This document shows, piece after piece, positions 13,336-19,704 of a DNA stretch of 19,704 nucleotides. The notes under the pieces were generated by a model. It saw only the letters and a list, made by a program, of their open reading frames with translations, was not told the origin of the DNA and did no database searches. The stretch comes from an uncultured Collinsella sp. (lineage in GTDB: Bacteria; Actinomycetota; Coriobacteriia; Coriobacteriales; Coriobacteriaceae). The position numbers were made by a program, and so were the translations under genes. Each line of letters opens with the position of its first letter. The stretch's first letter is position 1. The DNA is taken from contig CAAFUK010000098.1 in NCBI GenBank assembly GCA_900766165.1, positions 1-19,704 of the forward strand, given 5' to 3'.

Positions 13336-15567
13336 GTGGCACACAACAAACTGGAGGCAAGCCCCCAAGACCAGCGTGGTCAAGGCGGGCACGGAGCCAT
13401 CCCCCTCTCCGCTGGCATGCTGCTTGTAACGCTCGGCGTCGTCTATGGCGACATCGGCACGAGCCCCATGTACACCATGAAATCAATCGTCGCCAACAAC
13501 GGCGGCATCGGTACCGTCAGCGAGGACATGATCCTGGGCGCGCTTTCGCTCGTCATCTGGACCATGACACTCGTGACCACGGTCAAGTACGTGGTAATCG
13601 CCATGAAGGCCGACAACCACAACGAAGGCGGCATCTTCGCCCTGTTTAGCCTGGTGCGAAAAGTGGCACCATGGCTGATCCTACCTGCCATGATCGGCGG
13701 CGCGGCGCTGCTCGCCGACGGCATCCTCACTCCCGCGGTCACGGTCACCACAGCCATCGAGGGCCTGCGTACCATCGAGTGGGGCCACGCGCTGCTTGGC
13801 GACGGCCAGACCAACGTCATCATCATCACCATCATCATTATCTGCGGCCTATTTGCCATGCAGCGCGCCGGTACCTCGTCGATCGGCAAGCTGTTCGGCC
13901 CGCTCATGACGTTGTGGTTCCTGTTCCTGGCAGGCGCCGGCCTGTTCAACATGCCCGGCAACCTGTCCATCCTGCGCGCGCTCAACCCCATCCGCGGCAT
14001 CATGTTCCTGTTCTCGCCCATCAACCACTCGGGCATCATGGTGCTCGGCTTTGTCTTCCTGTCGACGACCGGCGCCGAGGCCCTCTACTCGGACATGGGC
14101 CACGTTGGCAAGGCCAACATCTATGCATCCTGGCCGTTTGTTAAGGCGGCCCTTATCCTCAACTATCTGGGTCAGGGAGCTTGGCTGCTCGCCAATAACT
14201 CCAACCCCCAGATGCTCGCGATGGATATCGTCAACCCGTTTTATATGATGCTTCCCGAGCCCCTGCGCCCCTTTGCCATCGTGCTTTCGGCCGTAGCGGC
14301 CATCATCGCCTCGCAGGCGCTCATCACCGGCTCGTTCTCGCTGGTATCCGAGGCCACGCGCCTCAACCTTATGCCGCATCTGCGCATCCACTACCCCAGC
14401 GACACCAAGGGCCAGCTCTATATTCCGCTCGTCAACAACATCATGTGGGTCGGCTGCATCTTCATCGTGCTGCTGTTCCAAAACTCCGAGCGCATGGAGA
14501 GCGCCTACGGCCTCGCCATTACCGTGACCATGCTCATGACCACGACGCTTTTGACGAGCTATATCGCTGGCATTCTCAAGCACAAGCTGGGCGCCTGCGT
14601 CTTCGCCCTGCTCTTCGGTGCCATTGAGCTGTGCTTCTTTGCCTCGTGCCTCACCATGTTCTTTGACGGCGGCTATGTGATGATCTTCCTGGCCGCACTG
14701 CTGTTTGGCCTTATGTACGTGTGGCGCCGTGGCACCGCCATCGAGCGCACGCAGACGATTCTGTTGCCCGTCTCCAAGTACATCGATCAGCTCAACCGCC
14801 TGCGCAGCGACGAGACCTATCCCGTGCTCGCCGACAATCTGGTATTTCTCACCAACAGCCCCGACCCGCTCACGCTCGACCGCGACGTGCTCTATTCCAT
14901 CCTGGATAAGCATCCCAAGCGCGCCAAGGCATATTGGTTCATTAACGTGCACGTTACCGACGAACCCTATACGCACGAGTATTCCGTCGAGACCTTTGGC
15001 ACGGACTTCCTCTTCCGCGTTCGCCTGGACCTGGGCTTTAAAGTCAACCAGCGCGTCAACGCTTATCTGCGTCAGATCGTCGGCGACTTGATGGCATCGG
15101 GCGAGCTGCCGCCGCAACATCACACCTACTCCATCTACGAGACACGCGGCAACGTGGGTGACTTCCGCTTTTGCATGCTGCGCAAGATGCTTGCCCCCGA
15201 AACGGACATCAACCGCAATGACCACCGCGTGATGGCCATCAAGTACGCCGTCCGCCGCGCCTGCGGAAGCCCGGCACGCTGGTACGGTCTCGAGAACTCG
15301 GCCATCATCATCGAGTACGTGCCGCTGTTTGCCCGCATGCGCCCGGCCGTTAAGCTCGTGCGCACCCAGGTGCCGCTCGAGGTTCAGATCGAAGAGGCCG
15401 AGGAAATGGAAGTCGACATCTTCTCGGACGACTTGGTCAACGGCAACGAAGCCGGTAAGGACATGAACGTCGATCCCACCGAGTTGCTCGAGAGCGTCGC
15501 CGATACGCCCGAACAGCAACAGCTCGACGGCCTCGAGAACGAACAACTCAACGACGCCAACTTCTAG
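13336..15567 (+). CDS. kup: Kup-family potassium uptake protein
   Basis: A potassium transporter of the Kup/HAK/KT family, 743 residues from the GTG at 13336, which probably imports K+ with protons. The family signature GVVYGDIGTSPMYT is at about 34-47. About twelve hydrophobic segments extend to around residue 470, with NHNEGGIFALFSL and ADGILTPAVTVTTAIEG as further landmarks. The soluble C-terminal domain fills the rest and ends in an acidic, Glu/Asp-rich tail. The GTG has AAGGGAG five bases upstream; the in-frame ATG at 13318, six codons earlier, has no good site and is the alternative. It appears to be a single-gene transcript closed by the terminator at 15588-15623. Confidence 0.93.
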   Translation: MAHNKLEASPQDQRGQGGHGAIPLSAGMLLVTLGVVYGDIGTSPMYTMKSIVANNGGIGTVSEDMILGALSLVIWTMTLVTTVKYVVIAMKADNHNEGGIFALFSLVRKVAPWLILPAMIGGAALLADGILTPAVTVTTAIEGLRTIEWGHALLGDGQTNVIIITIIIICGLFAMQRAGTSSIGKLFGPLMTLWFLFLAGAGLFNMPGNLSILRALNPIRGIMFLFSPINHSGIMVLGFVFLSTTGAEALYSDMGHVGKANIYASWPFVKAALILNYLGQGAWLLANNSNPQMLAMDIVNPFYMMLPEPLRPFAIVLSAVAAIIASQALITGSFSLVSEATRLNLMPHLRIHYPSDTKGQLYIPLVNNIMWVGCIFIVLLFQNSERMESAYGLAITVTMLMTTTLLTSYIAGILKHKLGACVFALLFGAIELCFFASCLTMFFDGGYVMIFLAALLFGLMYVWRRGTAIERTQTILLPVSKYIDQLNRLRSDETYPVLADNLVFLTNSPDPLTLDRDVLYSILDKHPKRAKAYWFINVHVTDEPYTHEYSVETFGTDFLFRVRLDLGFKVNQRVNAYLRQIVGDLMASGELPPQHHTYSIYETRGNVGDFRFCMLRKMLAPETDINRNDHRVMAIKYAVRRACGSPARWYGLENSAIIIEYVPLFARMRPAVKLVRTQVPLEVQIEEAEEMEVDIFSDDLVNGNEAGKDMNVDPTELLESVADTPEQQQLDGLENEQLNDANF

Positions 15568-15587
15568 CGACGTCACAAATCAACGAC

Positions 15588-15623
15588 AGCGGCCCTGCAC
15601 CTCACGGGAGATGCAGGGCCGCT
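15588..15623. terminator. Bidirectional terminator between kup and the bile salt hydrolase gene
   Basis: AGCGGCCCTGCA (15588-15599) pairs perfectly with TGCAGGGCCGCT (15612-15623) around a 12-base loop, followed by TTT on the plus strand. The two genes converge here, kup ending at 15567 and the hydrolase at 15647. The minus-strand T run is weak. Confidence 0.75.
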
Positions 15624-15646
15624 TTGCATTGCGGTAAAGCTATCGG

Positions 15647-16612
15647 CTACGAACGACGCGGCTCGGGAACCACGAGTCTATCGGGGCTCGCGCCCTCGGC
15701 ATCCATCAGGCTCACGTAGCGAATCGACGGATCCCCATACATCGCGTAGTAATAATTGCCCGTGCGCGCGCTAAAGCATCCGGTGTAGATAGTCTTCTCG
15801 AACTTGCCATCGCCCATCCTGGACGCTCCCTCGATCATCACCACGCCCTCGAGCGAGCGGAACATGCGAACGACGTTTTCGGTCTCGCTCTCCTTTTGCG
15901 GGTAATTGGCATTGAGGTACGCCGCCTTTACAAAACGGCTCGGCGAATAGCAATCGCCCGGAATGCCGCGCATGCCGGCACCGGCTCCATAGGGCTTGAG
16001 CTCGGCGCCACGCCATGTCGCCGTCTGCGGAAAATCGCTTGTGGCGGTGATATAGGTGCGTAGGTTTTCCATATGCCACGGGAAGGTCGGCTGATTGGCA
16101 AGGGTGTCGACCGGATCGTCGTATACATGCAGGCCGTCAGTCATCATCTCGACCACGATGCTGCGCTGGCTGTCGCCGATAATCCAATGGAGCAGTGACA
16201 CGCCCAGCCCCTCTCCGGCAGATTTGGCGACAATCACCGTGTCGCGCAGCGCGGCCTCGACCTCATCGACCGTCGAGAACGTCGCTGCCACCCACAGGGG
16301 AAACTCATAGGCCGCGATATTGGTCTTGCCGTCGACAGGGCCCTCGGCATACTCGGCATAACCCGGGAAATTGAGACCCGCCACGGCGAGGCCCGCATCG
16401 TTGCCGCAATCGAAGAACATAGGGTAGTTCCTGTAATCGATGCACATACCGATCACCGCGTGCGCCGCTGTCGCGTCGTCGATAAACGAATACGGAATGT
16501 GAAACCCGCGCGGCATCACGCGAACCTGTTGGCCGTAGTCAAAGCTCCAGTCGAGATTGCGACCCAGATACATGTGGCCAGAATTATCGGTAAATCGAAT
16601 ACTCGTACACAT
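15647..16612 (-). CDS. bsh: Choloylglycine hydrolase family, probable bile salt hydrolase
   Basis: A 321-residue Ntn hydrolase that probably deconjugates glycine- or taurine-linked bile salts in the cytoplasm. The start is MCTSIRF, so removal of Met exposes the nucleophile Cys2. AGGAGG directly precedes this ATG at 16612, and the longer frame up to 16675 is rejected. Other family catalytic residues are in place: Arg18 and Asp21 (GRNLDW), Asn81 (AGLNFPGYAEY), Asn173 (LANQPTF) and Arg226 (GDCYSPSRF). Asn at 81, not Tyr, favours bile salt hydrolase over penicillin V acylase, though activity needs testing. No signal peptide is visible. It is transcribed alone, after the terminator of the upstream minus-strand gene. 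Confidence 0.88.
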   Translation of the reverse strand: MCTSIRFTDNSGHMYLGRNLDWSFDYGQQVRVMPRGFHIPYSFIDDATAAHAVIGMCIDYRNYPMFFDCGNDAGLAVAGLNFPGYAEYAEGPVDGKTNIAAYEFPLWVAATFSTVDEVEAALRDTVIVAKSAGEGLGVSLLHWIIGDSQRSIVVEMMTDGLHVYDDPVDTLANQPTFPWHMENLRTYITATSDFPQTATWRGAELKPYGAGAGMRGIPGDCYSPSRFVKAAYLNANYPQKESETENVVRMFRSLEGVVMIEGASRMGDGKFEKTIYTGCFSARTGNYYYAMYGDPSIRYVSLMDAEGASPDRLVVPEPRRS

Positions 16613-16679
16613 AGCGCCTCCTAGCTTTACGTTCTTGCTAATTTCATTGTCTCCAAACAAAAAGGCGCTAAACACAAAA

Positions 16680-16711
16680 GCCCGGACATGACAACAATGT
16701 CATGCCCGGGC
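16680..16711 (-). terminator. Terminator of the second deformylase-like gene
   Basis: GCCCGGACATGACA (16680-16693) pairs with 16698-16711 over 14 bp with one mismatch and a 4-base loop. On the minus strand the stem is followed by CTTTTGTGTTT, a good T run. It lies 32 bases after the stop at 16744 and insulates the bile salt hydrolase gene from upstream transcription. Confidence 0.85.
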
Positions 16712-16743
16712 CAAAAGAGACGAAGTGCGGTGCTTTGGTCCCC

Positions 16744-17163
16744 TTAGACCAACTTTCCAAGACAGTGATCGATCATATGCTGGATCATCTGTGCCTCAAA
16801 GCCCGCATAGTCGCGGCGGCACTCCTTCATCTTGCCGTCGACGATCTGGTCAAAGGCAACCTTGCACTTGATGTAGCGCGTGGACTTGGTGACCTCCTCG
16901 TGCGTCAGGCAGCTCTCCTCCATCTTGCTGGCACCCAGGCCAAACACCAAACGGGGGTTGTAGAGCACATGGGGCTCGCCGGCGTCGTCCAGATAGACGC
17001 AGACCTTCTTGGTGACGCCGATCTGGTTGGCGGCAAGGCAGCCGGCATCGTCGAGCGACTTGATGGTATCGATCAGGTCCTGTGCCACCGACTCGTCCTC
17101 GACGGTCGCGACCTCGCAACGCTGGGACAGAACAGCCTCGTCGTGGCAGAGCTCTTTAATCAT
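16744..17163 (-). CDS. Peptide deformylase-like protein with HMIDH in place of HExxH
   Basis: A 139-residue protein of the deformylase family with several active-site changes. Motif I is AGCLAANQIG (40-49), where the invariant Gly before Leu is Cys42 while Gln47 is kept. Motif II is EESCLT (82-87), with Ser for Gly but the metal-ligand Cys85 retained. Motif III is QHMIDH (128-133), in which the metal ligands His129 and His133 are kept but the catalytic Glu is Met130. Loss of this Glu abolishes activity in characterised deformylases, so a catalytic deformylase role is doubtful. Metal could still bind. The ATG at 17163, with GGAGG four bases before it, gives the family's usual MIKE start. The gene is divergent from the purine permease and stands alone. 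Confidence 0.78.
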   Translation of the reverse strand: MIKELCHDEAVLSQRCEVATVEDESVAQDLIDTIKSLDDAGCLAANQIGVTKKVCVYLDDAGEPHVLYNPRLVFGLGASKMEESCLTHEEVTKSTRYIKCKVAFDQIVDGKMKECRRDYAGFEAQMIQHMIDHCLGKLV

Positions 17164-17196
17164 ACGTTCCTCCATAGGGGTCGTTGTAACTGCTTA

Positions 17197-17202
17197 AGTA
17201 TA
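17197..17202 (-). promoter_or_regulatory. Possible -10 element of the HMIDH deformylase-like gene
   Basis: TATACT on the minus strand (17202-17197) lies 33 bases before the start at 17163. No consensus -35 is seen 17 bases upstream, so an activator or extended contacts may be needed. Confidence 0.35.
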
Positions 17203-17255
17203 CGGTACCCACACATTTTCATGCGAAAAATACCGTCCGTCTGCTACAAAGCGCC

Positions 17256-17301
17256 GAACATCAACATGCGAGGAACATCAACCTTTCAAAGGCGATATAG
17301 T
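17256..17301 (+). promoter_or_regulatory. Purine permease promoter with two GAACATCAAC direct repeats
   Basis: GAACATCAAC occurs at 17256-17265 and again at 17273-17282, start-to-start spacing 17 bases. A -10 TATAGT lies at 17296-17301. The -35 position (17273-17278, 17-bp spacer) falls on the second repeat and does not resemble TTGACA. The arrangement suggests a transcription-factor site overlapping the -35 box. Confidence 0.4.
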
Positions 17302-17318
17302 AGTTGAGTTCGTGTCAA

Positions 17319-17339
17319 TCGGCCTAAACTCGGGGCCGA
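17319..17339 (+). promoter_or_regulatory. Short hairpin in the purine permease leader
   Basis: TCGGCC (17319-17324) pairs with GGCCGA (17334-17339) just before the Shine-Dalgarno region AAGGAAAGG. I found no purine-riboswitch core (no conserved three-way junction sequences). The stem may affect translation. Confidence 0.3.
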
Positions 17340-17356
17340 ACAAGGAAAGGGTATGC

Positions 17357-18667
17357 ATGGACGAACTTTTTCACGTCAGTGAGCGCAAGTCCACAATCGG
17401 GACCGAACTTCGCGCTGGACTGACAACATTCCTGGCGATGGCCTACATCATCGCCGTCAACCCTGCGGTGCTCTCGGGCGCCGGCATCGATGCGGGAGCG
17501 CTCGCCTGCGCCACCTGCCTGGGCGCCGGCATCATGACCATCTGCATGGGCATCTTCGCCAACCGCCCGCTCGCCTGCGCGTCGGGCTTAGGCGTCAACG
17601 CGATGATCGCCGGAATCACCACCACCGTCTGCGGCGGTGACTGGCACGTGGCCATGAGCGTCATCTTCCTTGAGGGCGTCGTCATCTTGCTGCTCGTGCT
17701 TTGTGGCCTGCGCGAGGCCATCATGGACGCCATCCCGGTTGTCCTGCGTCACGCCATCTCGGTGGGCCTGGGCCTGTTCATCGCCATGATTGGCCTGTGC
17801 GATGCCGGCATTATCACCGCTGGCGCCGGCACACTCGTCGGTCTGGGCGACATCACCTCCCCCACCTTCATCGTCGGCATCATCTCCATCCTGGTGACAG
17901 TCGCCCTCGCCTGCCGCAACGTCCCCGGCTCGCTGCTCATCGGCATCGTCGTCGCCGTCATCGCCGGTATCCCCCTAGGTGTGACCCAGGCTCCGACCGG
18001 TATCATCGCCCCGCTCGACTTCTCGAGCATCGGTGGCCCCATCGCCGACGCCGGCGGCGTGCCCGCCATCGTCAAGGTCCTTACCGACCCCGCGCTCCTC
18101 GTCATCTCGTTCTCTCTGCTCATGAGTGACTTCTTCGACACCATGGGCACCGCGATGGCCGTGGCCAAGCAGGGCGAGTTCCTCACCGACGACGGCAACG
18201 TCGAGAATATCAAGGAGATCCTGATCGTCGACTCCGCCGCCGCTGCTGTGGGCGGTTTCATGGGCGTCTCCTCCATCACCACCTTCGTCGAGTCCACCTC
18301 TGGCGCTGCCGACGGTGGCCGCACGGGCCTCACCTCCGTCACCACCGGCGTGCTGTTCATTCTCGCCGCGTTCTTCTCCCCCATCGTCACCATCGTTTCC
18401 AGCGCCGCCACCTGCGGTGCTCTGGTCTACGTCGGCTACCTCATGATGAGCGAAGCCTCCGAGATCGACTGGTCCGACGTGTCGCAGGGTTTCCCGGCGT
18501 TCATGATCGTCGCCGGCGTGCCCTTCACCTACTCCATCTCTGCCGGCATTGGCCTGGGCTTTATCGCCTACGTGATCGTCGCGCTCTTTAAGGGCGAGGC
18601 CTCCAAGATCAAGCCGCTCATGTGGATCGCAGCCCTTGCCTTCCTCGTCTACTTCTTCGTAGCGTAA
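17357..18667 (+). CDS. NCS2-family purine permease (AzgA/PbuG-like)
   Basis: A 436-residue membrane permease, probably importing adenine, guanine or hypoxanthine with protons. It matches the AzgA branch: TELRAGLTTFLAMAYIIAVNP near the N-terminus, GLGVNAMIAG, and the conserved SDFFDTMGTAMAVAKQ in TM8. Hydrophobic segments are continuous to the C-terminus. The frame is open upstream to 17312, but the ATG at 17357, preceded by AAGGAAAGG, gives the normal family start. It is divergent from the HMIDH deformylase-like gene. A strong terminator follows. Confidence 0.9.
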   Translation: MDELFHVSERKSTIGTELRAGLTTFLAMAYIIAVNPAVLSGAGIDAGALACATCLGAGIMTICMGIFANRPLACASGLGVNAMIAGITTTVCGGDWHVAMSVIFLEGVVILLLVLCGLREAIMDAIPVVLRHAISVGLGLFIAMIGLCDAGIITAGAGTLVGLGDITSPTFIVGIISILVTVALACRNVPGSLLIGIVVAVIAGIPLGVTQAPTGIIAPLDFSSIGGPIADAGGVPAIVKVLTDPALLVISFSLLMSDFFDTMGTAMAVAKQGEFLTDDGNVENIKEILIVDSAAAAVGGFMGVSSITTFVESTSGAADGGRTGLTSVTTGVLFILAAFFSPIVTIVSSAATCGALVYVGYLMMSEASEIDWSDVSQGFPAFMIVAGVPFTYSISAGIGLGFIAYVIVALFKGEASKIKPLMWIAALAFLVYFFVA

Positions 18668-18693
18668 CGGCAAAGCTGCCAAAGCAGAACACC

Positions 18694-18728
18694 AAAGCGC
18701 GGAGTCGCATCGAGCGGCTCCGCGCTTT
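18694..18728 (+). terminator. Strong terminator of the purine permease gene
   Basis: AAAGCGCGGAGTCGC (18694-18708) pairs with GCGGCTCCGCGCTTT (18714-18728) over 15 bp including one G-T pair, with a 5-base loop, followed by TTCTTTT. A textbook rho-independent terminator. Confidence 0.9.
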
Positions 18729-18874
18729 TCTTTTAAGCCCAGGCAACGCACGGATGCGCGATGTATTGCTTCCCAAGTTTTGGACATTTTGCCCTCCAAA
18801 CGGCACTACCGCCGGCTACATCCTGCAGATATGCTGGGCGTAATCGCATAGGCCCTATGAGGATGGGAGTAACC

Positions 18875-19704
18875 ATGGCCGCCTTGTTCACGACCCCCAA
18901 GCGCAATGACAAAACCTCTGGAGCCCATTTTGTCGAGCCCGACGTGCGCCGTCGCACGCTGCTCGCACACGGCAGCTGGCGCCGCGTGACACGCCGCATC
19001 GTTGTAGGCGCCGTATGCGCGCTCACGGTAAGTTCGCTGCTCATGCCGAGCGTCTCGCTCGCGGCCGAGTGGGTGGACGTCGGCGGCACCCAATACAACG
19101 CCGGCACCGCGGCGGGCGACGCCGCCGGCACCTGGAGCTGGGACGGCGCCGACGACATGAAGCTCAACGGCTATAACGGCGGCGCGATCGAGGCAGCGGG
19201 CAAGCTCAACGTGAGCTACGAGGGCAACAACACCGTCACTAACGACAACGGCCGCGGCATCAAGGTTAAGGATGGCGCGAACGAGAACGCCGAGCTTAAT
19301 ATTCAGGGCGACGCGTCCAGCACGCTCAACGTGACATCTTCTCGTGACGCCATCACTTCCGTCGGCAACATCAACATCGACGGCGCTGGCACTGTCAACG
19401 CCACGAGCACCGAGCACGATGCCATCGATGCCGGGGGCGATGTCACCATCAAGGGCTCGGGAAACGTTAACGCCACGGGCGATTCGGATGGCATCAGGGC
19501 CGACGGCAACATCACGATCGACAACAGCGGAACCGTCACCGCCAAGGCCACCGAGGATCAGGGTATCGATGCTAACGAGAACCTCATCATAAAGGGCGGC
19601 GGCAAGGTAGAGGCAAGCTCTATCAAAGACAATGCGATTTGGGCCGACGGCAACATCGAGATCTCGGGTGGCAGCCAGGTCAAGGCAAGCTCCGAGGAAG
19701 ACGC
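18875..19704 (+). CDS. Secreted beta-helix repeat protein, partial (carbohydrate-binding Cthe_2159-like)
   Basis: The first 276 residues of an exported protein cut by the window edge. Residues 1-41 form a long basic N-region, 42-62 a hydrophobic segment, and SLAAEW a likely signal-peptidase site. After a WSWDGADDMKLNGYNGG lead-in come short Asn/Gly/Thr-rich strands. From residue 158 there are five repeats of 23-24 residues of the form DAI.A.GNI.I.GSG.V.A, as in right-handed beta-helices of the Cthe_2159 carbohydrate-binding group. It is probably on the cell surface or secreted and binds polysaccharide, an inference. GGGAG lies five bases before the ATG. Any cell-wall anchor would be outside the window. 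Confidence 0.75.
   Translation, partial: MAALFTTPKRNDKTSGAHFVEPDVRRRTLLAHGSWRRVTRRIVVGAVCALTVSSLLMPSVSLAAEWVDVGGTQYNAGTAAGDAAGTWSWDGADDMKLNGYNGGAIEAAGKLNVSYEGNNTVTNDNGRGIKVKDGANENAELNIQGDASSTLNVTSSRDAITSVGNINIDGAGTVNATSTEHDAIDAGGDVTIKGSGNVNATGDSDGIRADGNITIDNSGTVTAKATEDQGIDANENLIIKGGGKVEASSIKDNAIWADGNIEISGGSQVKASSEED

Noticed and set aside
13849..15576. A 575-residue open frame on the minus strand
   Set aside because: It is antisense to most of kup, which has unmistakable family motifs. The frame is open only because GC-rich codon use removes stops; it has no family signature and no good ribosome site.
17164..17356. Purine riboswitch before the purine permease
   Set aside because: The conserved junction and loop sequences of the purine aptamer are not present on the plus strand.
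18779..18800. TTTGGA-N10-TCCAAA inverted repeat before the beta-helix gene
   Set aside because: Only six base pairs with a ten-base centre and no supporting promoter elements; it is within chance expectation.

Overview
The window reads as a chromosomal segment of a gut Actinobacterium of the Coriobacteriia, most likely Collinsella or a close relative. This is an inference. The DNA is GC-rich, with long antisense shadow frames. Shine-Dalgarno sites (AAGGAG, GGAGG) are clear in front of most genes, GTG starts occur, and the gene content is that of a gut anaerobe: a PTS sugar permease, a bile salt hydrolase, peptide-deformylase-like proteins and a secreted beta-helix protein. No phage, IS, CRISPR, tRNA or rRNA was seen. 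There are 16 genes, one of them cut by the right edge, and no gene-free stretch longer than about 230 bases.

Layout, left to right. (1) 121-1032 (-): a protein with an acidic N-terminus, a MarR-like winged-helix core and an RGG-repeat tail, with a structured leader and two hairpins downstream. (2) 1185-2600 (-): a DHA2-type MFS exporter. It is divergent from a peptide-deformylase-like gene (2806-3216, +) followed 36 bases later by a LysR regulator (3253-4176, +). A strong bidirectional terminator follows. (3) 4299-9380 (-): a probable catabolic cluster transcribed in the order amidohydrolase-like protein, ceramidase-like protein A, ceramidase-like protein B, PTS EIIBC permease. An operator-like palindrome lies upstream of the first gene. 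(4) 9607-11127 (-): an XRE-type HTH domain fused to an AlaA-type alanine aminotransferase. An excellent internal Shine-Dalgarno and ATG sit exactly at the normal AlaA start, and a perfect 20-bp palindrome carries the -35 box of the promoter. (5) 11290-12147 (-) LysR and 12266-13177 (+) EamA exporter, a divergent regulator-transporter pair. (6) 13336-15567 (+): Kup potassium transporter with a hairpin leader. (7) 15647-16612 (-): bile salt hydrolase. (8) 16744-17163 (-): a second deformylase-like gene whose catalytic Glu is Met (HMIDH). It is divergent from an AzgA-type purine permease (17357-18667, +). (9) 18875-19704 (+, partial): a secreted beta-helix protein with 23-24-residue repeats.

The points most worth following up are the AlaA fusion with two apparent starts and a promoter palindrome, the two active-site-altered deformylase homologues, the RGG-tailed MarR-like protein, and the amidohydrolase/ceramidase-like/PTS cluster in which two proteins have lost expected metal-site residues.
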